From the NCBI RefSeq assembly GCF_009905375.1, contig NC_133652.1, positions 22,373,339-22,437,338 on the forward strand: DNA of 64,000 nucleotides, written 5' to 3'. A program made the translations under genes and the position numbers. Within the stretch, counting starts at the first letter, position 1, and each line of letters opens with the position of its first letter. Below are positions 1-11,684 of the stretch, one piece after another. The notes beneath the pieces are model-generated. The model did not search any database. It was given only the letters and a program-made list of their open reading frames with translations, and was not told the DNA's origin. This DNA comes from Apium graveolens (lineage: Eukaryota; Streptophyta; Magnoliopsida; Apiales; Apiaceae).

Positions 1-2628
1 TTTTATGAGCATTGGGTTCCACCTTGCATCGACAAAAATTGGCATAAGATACAAAAGCGTCAATAAAAATAAAATATATGATATCTACCCTGTAAACAAG
101 CATAGCAATTAAGTTCCAGTATCAAACAATATACAGTTAACTACTTTTTTCCCTTGACATCTTATTTAGAGAAACAAGCAGAAACAAAGTAACTACACAC
201 AAGTAGATGTGAACTACAGTGGCATAAGCCAACCTTTTTAAGTACATCACTTATCTCCTCATCATAGTCTATGTTGGAAGCTACATGAAGATCCTTTGCA
301 GCCTCCGTCCACTGGCCCAGCATTGCTAGTGCCATTCCTCGAGCTTTATGGCCTTTGGCAGAATCAGGATTAATCTGGAATAAGAGTTGCCAATTCATAA
401 ATCCTCAGATAATAATGACATAATTACTTGGATGTTATTTTTAAAATATGAAACTTTGGAGTTTGGACACGTAAAAGTGAACACCAATGAATTCGTTTCA
501 AAAGAGTTTTATGTCGTTCCCATTTAGGGCCCCTTAAGTTGAAATATTAGATTAACCAAGAAAATGCAACTACAATTAGCAGTAGAGTTGCAAGGACAAA
601 ATGGTATTAAGGACACTAACAATTCCAATGAATTAAAAAAAAATACTGAAAATTTCGGAAACTATGCATAGCTCTTCATTTTCCAGGGCACATCAAGAAA
701 GCTGAGAACTACCTCTAGAGCAGCATTGGCATCTCGAATTGCAGCATTTGGTTTTTTCATTTTAATGTACACAGTGGCTGTACAAAAAATCAACAGGAGA
801 AAGTGAGAAGTTACTAAAAACGACTGAATCACAGTTGTTCTGCAATGGAGCTTTAGCCTTACATATACCTCTGGTAGCATACATCATAGCTGATATTGGG
901 CAGAGCAAGATAGCATGCGTAAGGTGCTCAATTGCTTCCTCATGGTTACCTGAACACTTCTTCACTAAATTAGATTTTCGTATCATATTACAGTTGCATG
1001 TGTTATTGATTAATATTTAAATACAATTATACAAAGCTTGTAAAGTTCCATCCACGTAACCATTGAAGTTCAATCAAAGATTTTTGTTTGGCAGTTTTGA
1101 GAAACATTACAAATGATTATCCATAGTCACTTGTAGAACTATAATTGACCAATTTTAATTACAGCCAAAACGACAATTGCTATATATATATACCGTCTAG
1201 ATTTGGACTGTTTTCAAATTATGAGCTGAAGTCTCGTTTGTTACATCTAATCGACATTTCTACAAAAGAAATTGTTTTCATACATTGTCTGAATCTGCTC
1301 TATTCCACACACACAGAAAACCGAAAGCTTATTTATTACCTTCAGAGAATGCTCTCATTGCTTTCCCCTTGGCTTCTTGAGCAGCATCACGATCTTCCTC
1401 ACTAGACTCAACAGAAGAATCTCCCATCTACAACCAAATCAAAAAATAACTCAATCTCAACACCTTACACAAATTGTACGCAAAAAATTACTGCAATGTC
1501 ATTAAACAAGACACCTTTTGCGGAGGATCATTATCAGGCTCAACCATTTCAGCATCAAATTCAACATCAGATTCAATTATCTCGTCCTCCTCAACTTCAT
1601 CTTCGTAAAACGTCTTACATTCAGCCTCTCCCACTTCCTCCACTTCATCCATATCCTCATCGCTGTCATCCTCATCACTCTCGTCTTCTTCACAAGTCTT
1701 TTGTAAACCACATACAGTTTGTTAACAGTTAAAAAAATAATCATGTTACACTAAAAATTTATAAGCGTCTGGAATATTCACTATTAAATATATCATCGAA
1801 ACCCCAAAATATCGTTAACAACTCGTAAATAAAAAGTTCACAATTTACAAAAAAACAGATACAGCACATGAACACCATACTCAGCTAAACAAAGTTGTAA
1901 TGTCATCCTCAAATTTAATGAATATTAATTTATTTATAAGATTTACCGATTTGTTGCCTCCAGATCTGTGAGCAGATTGAGGAAGCTTGCAACCAAAGCT
2001 GGCACGAAAATCGAGAAAAATATTAACTAAATAATTTAGGCAAAATCTCTCAAAGGAGTTAGTAAAATATCATTACAAACATTATATGCCAATATTTTCC
2101 GAAACACAATATTTTACGAGAAACAAACCAAACGAGAAGTCCAAAATTAGTAAACATAAAATGATATATCAATGGAGTTAAGAGTGAAGAAACACAATAT
2201 TTTAAGAGAAATAAACGAAACGACACGAAGATCAAGAAAAAACAACTTATATAAGTTTATTTTCTATACCTAATATTTTTCGAAACACAATATTTTGCTA
2301 GAAATAAATGAAACGAGAAGTCAAAAATTAGTGAAGTTAAAATGATATATCCATGGAGCTAAGAGTGAAGAAACACAATATTTAAACTGAAATAAACAAA
2401 ACGACACGAAGATTATTTCATTTTATTTTATTTTCTATACCAAATATTTCCCGAAACACAATATTTTGCGAGAAACAAACAAAAGGAGAAGTCGAAAATT
2501 AGTAAAGTTAAAATGAGAAACCTGTGGAGATAATCAGTTTAGGAGAGACAAGGATGAGTGAGAAGAGAAGGATCAGCTTTGCATTGTTGGATGAAGTCCT
2601 TCAAGTTGCTCAGTTTTTCAGCTTCCAT
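1..2628 (-). CDS. HIP: Hsc70-interacting protein (HIP/FAM10-like TPR co-chaperone), 5' part, exon 1 with in-frame stop
   Basis: Eight exons fit GT-AG rules on the minus strand: 2522-2628, 1947-1998, 1515-1697, 1340-1427, 869-949, 713-777, 234-374 and 1-22, the last running off the window. The pieces follow the order of plant HIP proteins: an N-terminal segment starting MEAEKLSNLKDFIQQCKADP, an acidic linker ending EPDNDPPQK, then TPR helices with EEAIEHLTHAI, NAAIRDANAALE and SAKGHKARGMALAMLGQW, and the start of the basic segment (EPNAH). Known role of the family: a cytosolic co-chaperone that binds Hsp70 through its TPR repeats. Splice phases are consistent across all junctions. Oddity: codon 30 (2539-2541) is TAA, just where relatives have a conserved FFRDYL-type stretch; the DYLHS coding resumes in the same frame immediately after it. 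Either this copy is a pseudogene or the reference has an error. The C-terminal half lies outside the window. Confidence 0.85.
2101..2520. repeat. Tandem repeat in intron 1 of the HIP gene
   Basis: The phrase gaaacacaatatttt (or a close variant) recurs near 2101, 2189, 2282, 2370 and 2453. This gives a subunit of about 83-93 bp and a higher-order unit of about 180 bp, in which alternate copies are most alike. The last copy runs up to the exon 1 donor site. Confidence 0.7.
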
Positions 2629-2804
2629 TTTACTACAGTAGGGTTTCAAAAGACAAGACAACAAAAGTGTTTGGTTTTTGTGAGATGAAAAGGAAGAGGT
2701 TTAGGGAGGAAATGTCTTAACTACCCCTAGCTTGTTGCCCAAGTATTTTTTTATTAATAAAGGACATGAACTCCGGAATGTTCTGATTTTCTTGCTTTTG
2801 GTTT
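2629..2804. other. 5' flank of the HIP gene
   Basis: This holds the presumed 5' UTR and promoter of the minus-strand gene. I see no convincing TATA box and no ORF. Confidence 0.4.
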
Positions 2805-3489
2805 CGTACAACTAGGTTGTACACGGATCGGGTTGGGCGGGTTGGGAGAATTTAGCAACCCAACCCAACTAGTTCGGGTTTTCAAAATTTCAAACCAACC
2901 CAAACCGTTTAAATTTGTAACCCAAACCAATTTGTATTGTTCGGTTTGGTTCGGTTTGATCGATTTATTAAATATACAAAATTAATATAAAAAATTATAA
3001 TAAAACATAAGGTTTCAAAGTTTAAAATACTTGAAAATAGTTCAAAACAATATTACAATCCTACATATTAAATAGTCTTAAGCATCTAATTTTCGACATC
3101 AAAAGTACTAATAATATTGCTTACGCTTTAAATATTGGAATGAATCATAAATGCAAAAATATAACACTAATCAAACATCTATTGTTGTTACGAAATGAAC
3201 TATGAACACGGAGGTTATAAGTTACATTTAGATTTAGAGATATATGGATCTATGTAAATAGCCTAAACATAATTTTGGATTAACTTATTAGCATGTACAT
3301 ATATATTTTAATCGGGTTGGGTTGGATTGGTTTAAAATTATCGAAAACCATATTCAAACCAATTAAATCGGGTTGACATTTTTTCAACCCAACTATATAT
3401 CGGGTTGAAAAAAATCGGTTTGGTTCGGCCGAAATAGGGTCGGTTCGGTTTGGATTGGTCGGGTTGGCCAAACCGTGTACACCCCTACG

Positions 3490-4057
3490 TAGGGTAGAGC
3501 ATGGGCCGGTTCGGTCCGGTTTTAGGGTAAAACCGGAACCGGAACCATAGATCCCCGGTTTCTAAAATCGAAAACCGCAACCACCGGTTCGGGTTCGGTT
3601 TCGGTTTCGGTTTCAAAACCCCGGTTCGGTTTGTAACGGTTCGGTTTCGGTTTTAAAACCGGATGAAAATAAAAAACAAACCTCATCACGGGAAAGGGAA
3701 GCGGAAAGAACCTTCCAATAAAATGAATGAAGCTGGTAAATATGCTGTAGTGCTCTTAGTCACTGGAATATGCAGTTTTGTCTATTAATAATTCTCATTA
3801 TCATTCTCATTTTACCGGGACATTGCATTGATTTGATAAATAATTTAACTTAAACGTCAATATAAATCATGGTCATATGTGGTTTATTTTAATTTCATCT
3901 CTTATGCGTATATAGTATTTCTGCCTCTTCTCTTGTAAATTGTAATTTTCGTATATAGTATTATAATATTATGTTACAGTATAATCACTTTTTAAATACC
4001 TCTAGGTACCGACACTGCATCACTCACTAGCTTGCAACTTACAACAACAACAACAAC

Positions 4058-4104
<47 letters not shown>

Positions 4105-4357
4105 CAAATATTAATTTTAAGAATACATATAAATTATATAAATTATATATTTATTTATTTATTTATTTTAATAATCGGTTCGGTTCGGTTTTAGTCGGTT
4201 CGGTTTTAACCTATAACCGGAACCGGAACCGAAAGTCTCGGTTTTTAAAAATTAAAAACCGCAACCGCCGGTTTGGTTTCGGTTTCGGTTTTTTCGGTTC
4301 GGTTTTGGCCGGTTTCGGTTCGGTTTCGGTTTTAATTCGGTTTTTTGCTCACCCCTA
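3490..4357. mobile_element. hAT-type non-autonomous transposon B, nested in A
   Basis: The left end is tagggtagagcatggg and the right end, as reverse complement, taggggtgagcaaaa. Perfect 8-bp duplications cccctacg lie at 3482-3489 and 4358-4365. They straddle the last six bases of element A and two bases of A's own target duplication, so B landed on the very edge of A. The subterminal regions hold long runs built from ggttcggttt and its complement. No ORF of transposase size is present. Confidence 0.8.
4042..4107. repeat. (CAA)n/(TAA)n microsatellite inside transposon B
   Basis: A run of CAA units passes into a run of AAT units and back to a short CAA run. The ORF that crosses it is a low-complexity artefact. 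Confidence 0.9.
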
Positions 4358-4563
4358 CCCCTACGTACAACGTCAAATAATTTTTTATTTTGATAATAAA
4401 TTGTTCTGTTTTATCCGAGTCAGCATAGATAAAAAAAGTTTGCCCAGTTTTTGGGGAAACTTTGGTCTATTTTAGTTTTCCCATTATTTCTCCCCAATTC
4501 AAAATTCAAACCTATTTCTACAGAAATAGTAAAGGGTGAGATAAACTATTGCCGAAAAACTTA

Positions 4564-5472
4564 GGGCTTGTTTGGCTGATTTTTAAAATGTTATTTATTC
4601 ATTTATAAGTCCGTAATTACTTATTGACGAGTGTTTGTTGAACCAACTTATAAATTATAAATTAATTTGATAAGTTGAATGTTAGTGTCTGTTTGGGTAA
4701 AGGCAAAATGACCGTTATTAGGCCAAAAGACCATTGCACATTTTAATGAGCTATTTGGCAATCAATTTATGAGACGTGAAATCGGTCATATATCATCAAA
4801 TATAGAAAGTGTAGAAACCCAACATTTGTCATTAAACTTTTGTTTATTTGGTTTGTAATAGTCATTATTATAAATTCAATTTTTTTATATAATAATTTAA
4901 TATATGAATGTATATCCCGTGTACGCATATGTAATAAATATTGTAAATGATTAAAAAAATAAATAATTATTTACTTTCAAAATGTATGTTAAAAATATTT
5001 GTCCGATTTGATCGATTTTCGGTAAATTATCCGATTTTTTAAAATTGTCCGATAAATTATAAATCGGTAATTCAACTGAATAGTTCCTATTTTCGAAATC
5101 TGTAAGCACGGTTATTTCACATATTATGTTTTTAGTTTTCAATTTCCCACTTAAATTTTTGTAAATGTAGTAAATTTTCGTTAATCCTTCTTTTTAAGTG
5201 ATTTAATTTTCAATTCTATGTTTTCTAATTATGTCTTATTATATTATCTTTTTAATTTTATATTCATGTATTAAATTTTTATATTGAAAAATTTGTTTTT
5301 TTTGTAAAAATATAACTTATAAGTCGAATATTTACCAAACACATCACCAACTTATAAGTAAAATTATCCAAACACCTAAATAACTTATATGAAATAATTT
5401 ACATATCTCTAATGTGGCACTTTCCGACTTTAACTTATAAATTACATCTTTTAAGGAATCCCAAACGGGCCC
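4564..5472. mobile_element. PIF/Harbinger (Tourist-like) MITE termini, pair 1
   Basis: The left end is gggcttgtttgg preceded by tta (4561-4563). The right end is ccaaacgggccc followed by tta (5473-5475). Terminal sequence and 3-bp TTA duplication fit Tourist/Harbinger MITEs. The interior is AT-rich with many acttataagt words and has no transposase. Confidence 0.55.
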
Positions 5473-5763
5473 TTAGTAATGACGTATTTTTTTTCAACTT
5501 ATTTTGAATTATCATTTTTTTCTATCAACTTTAGTTTTAAAATATATATTATTTAATGTTAATCTAAATCAAAATTCACGAATTAAGATAATTATATTTA
5601 AAAATTATCATTTTTTATTTATTTAAGTAAAAAAAATCTTACTTATAAGTAAAATTATCCAAACACTTATATAACTTATAAGTATTCATCTACTTACCAC
5701 TTATAAGTCAATTATTCATTTTAAGTCGTAAGTTACTAATTTTAAAATTTTCCAAACGGACAC
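4685..5763. mobile_element. PIF/Harbinger (Tourist-like) MITE termini, pair 2, interleaved with pair 1
   Basis: The left end is gtgtctgtttggg after tta (4682-4684); the right end is ccaaacggacac before tta (5764-5766). This pair overlaps pair 1 rather than nesting inside it, so at least one element has been rearranged. Subterminal words (acttataagt, aaaattatccaaacac) recur at 5310-5390 and 5635-5690, which suggests two related right halves. Confidence 0.5.
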
Positions 5764-5766
5764 TTA

Positions 5767-6401
5767 ATATTGAATGGTTTAGTCACATTTCACTCAATTG
5801 GTATTTAATTTATTTTAAAATTTATCTTTAAACTTTTGCGGAAAAATAAAAAATTAAATGATTTAATTAGTCATATTTCACTCAATCGATATTTAATTTA
5901 TTTAAACTTATCTGAGAAAAAAATTCCGGAAAGGAACAATTTTTTAATTTGACGAACCAGCATCCATTAACAAATGACTAGCTAAATTATTATCCCATCT
6001 ATTTCTTAAAAATTGGGGGTATATAAAAAATTTAGATTTTGTTTGGGATAAATGTGTTAACATCCAAAGCTACACTTGCTTCATTTGAAGTATCATATTA
6101 TTGCTAGAGGCTATCTATCTTGCTCAGACGGATCAAACAAAGGTAAACTTTGCTAGAAATTTGTTGGACTACAAGTTTACGACTGCAAAATAACAGATGC
6201 GTGCTGAAAATGGCATAGTTTAACAGAGGTTACACATGAGATTAAATAGGAATACATGATACTACTTGATTATTTTGATACATGTATAAATGATACAATA
6301 AAGGAGAAAATGAGAACACCAATTAGTTAAGCTCGGTATCTTCTACTTCCGTTATGAATTCTCAAATGGCTGGAGAAATCCCAGATCATCGAAAGTGTTA
6401 C
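5767..6401. other. Intergenic, no gene seen
   Basis: AT-rich sequence without a supported ORF. The part next to 6402 should hold the 3' UTR of the LTPG gene; I did not identify a definite polyadenylation signal. Confidence 0.5.
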
Positions 6402-7404
6402 TCAAAAGACCATTGCAGCAGCCAAAATCATTAATGAGCTAAATATTCCGGTTGATGCAATCCTGCCGACATTGCTCGAAGGTCCTAAAAGGCAACCAAA
6501 AAAAAAAAGAATAAAAAAGAAGTGATGAATTGGAATGATTTAGTCAAGATCAGAGTGTGAAGACAATATATTGCAGAATTGTAATGCTATAATTGTCTAC
6601 TCAGATAATTTGATGCTTCCTGGCTCCGGCTATGCCTTTTATCTTGTTTAAATGTTCGAAAAAAGATGAATGAGTACAGCTGCCTCGAGGCTTTAGTATT
6701 TATGGAATTGTTTCTTATAATTCCATGGAACTAATGTACTTGATTGCACCTTGTTTGAGTACTTTCTATTCGTAATGTCACGAATCTAAACTGGCTCAGA
6801 AACTTAAGTGTAAGCATAAAGCATATCTTTATAATATTGCATCCAGAACAAGAAACGGATGCAATTCAAAAACTTGCAACTGTATCACTTCTGCAAATTC
6901 AGATAAAAAGATACGTAATTAAATTGGAACTAATGAAAAACATCTGGTACCTGGAGACGGAGATAATGCTGCTGGAAAAAAAGAAAATAATTAGAAATTT
7001 CCAGAGAACCTAAATAAACTAAACAAATACATATTGAACAAAACTGGTACCAAAATAAAATCTATAAATATATGGAATTACAAACCGCTGCATGCATCGA
7101 GATTGGCATCGAGGCCACACCGAGCAGGAATCTCCATAGACTGTGTAACATTAATACTGAAAGATTTAAGCAAATCAGTGTTGGTATAGAGTTTACACAG
7201 ACACGGAAGCTCATTAGTTAAAGCTTCTTTGAGTGGTGCGCAACAAGTCTCTGGCGGTTTGGTCGTGGTGTTGAGAGAATCAGCGCAACCTATCAGATTT
7301 TGAACGCACGATGGAAGGGTTTGTGCTTCTGTTACCCAACTCGCCGTCATGGCCACCACTAACACCGCCAGAATCAAGCTGTTCATCCTTGCTAAACCAG
7401 CCAT
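6402..7404 (-). CDS. LTPG: GPI-anchored non-specific lipid transfer protein (LTPG type), complete, three exons
   Basis: The coding exons are 7086-7404, a 21-nt microexon 6951-6971 and 6402-6484, all with GT-AG borders and matching phases; the product is 140 residues. It starts with a signal peptide (MAGLARMNSLILAVLVVAMT). The eight-cysteine lipid-transfer fold follows, with the order C-C-CC-CLC-C-C; the CLC hydrophobic-pocket motif and the CC pair are both present. Two N-glycosylation sequons (NTT, NVT) are visible. The microexon adds a short Ser/Pro stretch. Exon 3 supplies small residues and a hydrophobic tail (SSLMILAAAMVF), as needed for a GPI anchor at the outer plasma-membrane face. Members carry lipids towards the cuticle and cell wall. 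An upstream in-frame ATG at 7491 is unlikely to be the start, since a TATA box lies only 16 bases further out and the signal peptide begins at 7404. Confidence 0.85.
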
Positions 7405-7506
7405 TACTTGATCAGTTACGGTTATTCTGGGGTAACTGAATAGTGTTGGTAATGTTAATCTGGATTTGAAAGTGCTGGTTTGTGTAAACACATGAACAAG
7501 TACATG

Positions 7507-7514
7507 TATTTATA
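7507..7514 (-). promoter_or_regulatory. TATA box of the LTPG gene
   Basis: The minus strand reads TATAAATA, about 103 bases upstream of the chosen ATG, which gives a 5' UTR of roughly 70-75 bases. Confidence 0.6.
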
Positions 7515-8400
7515 CGATCTTCTTGCGGTCTCCACTATAGTTGATTTGTCATGTCTTGCATGTTTTATTGTTATGCACTTATGCGGCAGCCTGCAGTACA
7601 CATAAAGCCGAGGTGTCCATGTTCGGAAATTAATTTTATTTTAAACTGTAAAAGATGAACCAGCTTGACATTGTTTAATCTTGTACGAATCGCTATTCTT
7701 TACAATGGAGATTAACATCCTAAATCTCCTTTATGCTTGAAGATTGTAAATTAATGAAAACAATATCGCACATCGTTATTATAAAATACAAAATGACAAA
7801 TATATAATATACTGGCATGTTTACGTTAAAACTTGTACTTTTTCTTTTATACAATGTTACAATTCGATTAAACCATGGTTGTACATTACTCCCCTAGTTT
7901 TTTTTATTATACTATAGCGCTTGATTTTTTACACATATTTAAATATTCTTTGATCGAAAATATTACAATGATTTGAGTGTGCGTAAAAAAAGAACTGGCA
8001 AAGATTTTGTCACATAAATAATCTTACTTTTTAACTACGTCTGCGAGCTCAGTGCAACCGGGAATTTGGGATCTTATGAAATTCGATATAATTAAGTTAT
8101 GCTTTTGAAGCAAATTTGTTACAACTGGTATATCCACTGATATTCGTTTGGTTTGAGCAACCTTCTTGTTTACATACATAAGATATACATCAAATCAAAC
8201 ATGGAAATATGAAATAACTCGATATATAAGATATATAAATGAAAATGATTCACAGAAATGCTAGTGCCCAAAATTTTACATAGACTCGATTTAAGGTTGT
8301 GAGTGATTTTGGGTTTGTTTGATAATAATTAAAATGCTTTAGCATGACTAAAGGCCCATGGAAATAGATACATAGAGCCATCTTGTAAACCGGTGGAAAT
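7515..8400. other. LTPG upstream region and AT-rich intergenic DNA
   Basis: No ORF with recognisable content is present. The right end runs into the presumed 5' portion of retroelement V without a boundary I can define. Confidence 0.5.
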
Positions 8401-9228
8401 TAGGGATCCTTAAGGAGGGGCTTCATCTGTCTTGCGAACCTCTTGGCAGGGTTCAGGCTGGCTCATATGGATGGAAGGTGCAATTATGTGCAAGGTAAAA
8501 CTCATGACGGCGGGAGAGGCACTGAAAGTACCTCTATAACCAATGAGGCTGAATGGGTGCAGGAGCAGGAGTACATGCGTACCCCTATCACGGTATCAGT
8601 GTTGGACAGAGACTGTACCTCCTAAAATAAAGGAAAAAGATATATCTTATCATAAATGAATGATTTTTAAACAAGAATCAATCACTTTAAAACGTGATAA
8701 TTACTTATATTTATTTGATAGATACATGGAATCATGGATACTGATTATATTTTACGGATTTAATGGGTTTAAGGAGTTTTTCTACGCATGGACTTTGGGA
8801 GCCTACTTGGGAAGCAGTTGGGCCGGCTATTGGACTGGATTTTGTCTTATTAGCAACGCGACTTGTTGCTCAAGGATAGGAGTCCAACCTTAGAGAATTA
8901 CATTGAGCTTGATTCTTATATACAGAGTATGTAGGCAGTTGATAAATGGGTTCGGATTTTCACAATCTACACGAATTGACACGTGTAACCATAGTAATTA
9001 TTTACCGAGTACTTTTGGTCGGACTGAGAAAGATTATTCTCAACCATTTGTACTGGTTATCTTTACCAATTCAGCTCAACCACCATACACTTTCCGCTAC
9101 GCCGCTACCGCTGCACCACCATTACCCCGGTTATAGCAGCAGTCCTAAACCCGAGAACCAAGGGCTAAACAACTATTTCAGTACGATAATCACGAGGTGT
9201 TGTAACCAAATTTCTCTCACAATATTTT

Positions 9229-9244
9229 TGGCACTAGAAGGATG
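9229..9244 (+). other. Possible primer-binding site of V
   Basis: TGGCACTAGAAGGATG follows a possible LTR end (tctctcaca) after a few bases, 30 bases before the gag ATG. Tat-like elements have PBSs beginning TGGC, but the tRNA match is not clear. Confidence 0.3.
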
Positions 9245-9275
9245 AGACTCCTAAAATATTTTCTGAGAGAGGAAG

Positions 9276-10760
9276 ATGTCGGACAATTCTGACGTGGAAC
9301 GAACACCGAGAAGAGGTCGAAATGGAAATGATGGAGACCCTAATGGAAAAGTGACCAACAACGACAACTTAAATCATTTACAGCAAATGAGTGACATGAT
9401 TGAGTCATTGGAGAAGAAGTCCACGAAGATGAGTAGGCGAATCAGGAAGCAGAATCTTGTGGAGAAACTTAGGGTTGACCTTGTTCATTTAGACTTTGAA
9501 GATGAGAAAGAAGAATCAGACCCTGAGAAAGATAAGCCTACATTCTTTGATGTAGAAACTAGTCAGGAAAATGAGGAATGGGACCCTGAAAAGAAGAATG
9601 ATGAAGAAGTTAAACCCCCAGTCGCACATAGCGTGAGTGTCTTTGAATGCACCAGGAAAAGACTCACTAACAAGGACCTCAGGTTCGAGTTGGATAGAAA
9701 GAAGGAAAGGTCCACTAGAAAGGAGTGGCCTGAAGTTTTAGGTTCTAGGGGTTCGAGGGGTCCAAGGAAGGAAAAGAAACAGTCACAGGTCAGTCTCGGG
9801 ACCGCAAGTCTGCATCTCAGCGCGTACCCACGCAAGTTGAGGGTAATAGTGGCTCTAGTTTCACTAAAAAATTTGCCCATAATACCACTGGTTTCAGTGA
9901 AGGGAATGAAAATGATGAGCAAGTTTCATATGGAGGATGGGGTACATATAAGTAGAAGGACCTCCATAAGGTATTGGAGAAAATTAAGGCAAAAAAGAAA
10001 GGGATTTCAGGCTTAACAGTGGAATCCCCCTTCACAAAGAAAATTCAAGATTCACCTCCTCCCTGTTCATACAGGGGGTAGGTGACTTGAAGTTTGACAG
10101 GGGTGCTGATCCGGTGGAGTACCTCAGCCATTTTAACACTGAAATGAAAGTCTACCAGGTGAAAAACTTGACCAAGTATAGATTGTTGGCTACCACACTA
10201 AGGGAGAATGCTCACAGTGGTTCAAGAGGCTTTCTGAAAACTCAATTCGATCCTGGAGGCAGATGTGTGAGATCTTTATCACCCATTTTTTAGGCTTCAG
10301 TTATTTTTGCTCTACCCACCTACACGTTGGCAAACATCAAGTAACGTGAAAATGAGACACTAAGGGAATACTTCAAACGCTTCCACTATGAGGTGTCTAA
10401 GGTAAGAAAATCTCCTGATGAGACTTATAAAAATTTCTTAATTGTTAGAGTGAGGCGGGGCACAGAGTTCTGGAAGGAGCTTCAGCTCGAAGAGCCCAAA
10501 ACTCTTAGTGACTTTTATAAACGGGCTGAGTCACACAAAGTTGTTGAGGAATCCTTGGAGAACCTCAAGAAGAATACTAGTACTTTTGGATATTGGACCA
10601 AAAATAAGAGAAATAGATCCTTCAGCCCGAGAGACAGGGGGTACGCTAAGAGGTCTATGTTTGGTGGGGGTGCATCTAGAGAAGATCATCATGATAATAA
10701 GACTACCCAAATCACAACCAATACCACCACTTCTACAAAGGGCTTAGGGTACGTGTACCC
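9276..10760 (+). pseudogene. V gag, broken
   Basis: An ORF begins MSDNSDVERTPRRGRNGNDG and is rich in charged residues. After at least one frameshift near 10016-10090 the capsid-type retrotransposon Gag domain appears (FDRGADPVEYLSHFNTEM, LREYFKRFHYEVSK, DETYKNFLIV). In-frame stops occur near 10291 and 10343. This would have been the structural protein of the virus-like particle. Confidence 0.65.
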
Positions 10761-11054
10761 CTAGTCAAGGAGAGCGTGCAAAGTATTCGGAATACACGCT
10801 TATAAAAGCTCCACTTGATCATATCTTTGAGGTAAGGATAAAGCTGGTATATTCAGGAAGTCCCCAAGAACCGGCTCACTTGAAAAAAAATATGAGGGAA
10901 GGTATTGCGCATTTCATGATGTTAATGGGCATTAACACTGCTGAATGTCGTCACTTGAAAGATCATATTGAGGACCTCATCTATAGGGGGTATACTTGAC
11001 TGAGTTCGTAAACCAGGAAGCAAAGAAATATAAGGATGGACAAGACTAAAAAAA

Positions 11055-11684
11055 ATGGTGAAAAGGTTATTCCCCGAACGTACCATGAGATCCAAGAGCA
11101 TTAATACTGTCATTTGTGGTCCTTATTATAGAGGTTCAACAAGGAACTCGATGAAGAAGTACTCACGGGAAGCCCGAGGTCGACCACTCACCAATGTATT
11201 TCATCTGCATGAAAGGCCACCCAGGTATTTTCAGTGTGAAGATGCTGATATCACCTTCACCGAGGAAGATGCAAGATATGTTTATCACCCTCACAATGAT
11301 GCCCTAGTGATGGCTGGAGGTTTGGACGTCCATAGGGTCCTGGTGGATAATGGAAGCTCCTACAACATCTTGTCTTATGAGACTTACCAGAAAATGAGAT
11401 TATTAGATAAATAGTGTTACCCATCATACAATCAGTTATACGGGTTCACTGGAGGACCGATTGATATTATTGGAAGGGTGAAACTTCCCATGATATTGGG
11501 AGAGGAACCTCTATGTGCTACCCAGGTAGAAGAATTCATGGTAGTCAACGAAGACATATCTTATAATGCTATAATTGCCAGACCATTGTTGAAGGAAATG
11601 AGGGTGATTACCTTAATTTATCATATTTCCATTAAATTTTCAACTCCTAATGGGATAGGTTGTTTACCAGGGATGTCAGAGTGA
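11055..11684 (+). pseudogene. V aspartic protease region, broken
   Basis: The peptide VHRVLVDNGSSYNILSYET contains the retropepsin-type D-x-G motif (DNG) in a typical context. A stop at 11412 splits it from the next piece (KLPMILGEEPLCATQVEEF). It would have matured the polyprotein. Confidence 0.6.

Larger units (their letters stand above)
2813..4363. mobile_element. hAT-type non-autonomous transposon A (interrupted by element B)
   Basis: The left end reads taggttgtacacgg and the right end, as reverse complement, taggggtgtacacgg, so the termini are imperfect inverted repeats. The 8-bp sequence cgtacaac flanks both sides (2805-2812 and 4364-4371), as expected of hAT insertions. Without element B it is about 675 bp. 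The subterminal DNA is rich in ggttgggtt and ggttcggttt, and the middle is AT-rich with no transposase. It is presumably mobilised in trans. Confidence 0.8.

Noticed and set aside
1145..1732. Plus-strand ORFs across the HIP gene
   Set aside because: They are antisense shadows of introns and exons 3-4, whose minus-strand reading matches a known family.
2820..3480. Telomere-like repeats
   Set aside because: The ggttggg and ggttcggttt words do not match the plant telomere unit TTTAGGG and lie inside hAT subterminal regions.
4032..4475. 147-codon ORF over the CAA/TAA tract
   Set aside because: It translates a microsatellite and transposon termini; no protein-like composition.
8443..8625. 60-codon ORF near the left end of V
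   Set aside because: No recognisable content; within probable LTR remains of a decayed element.
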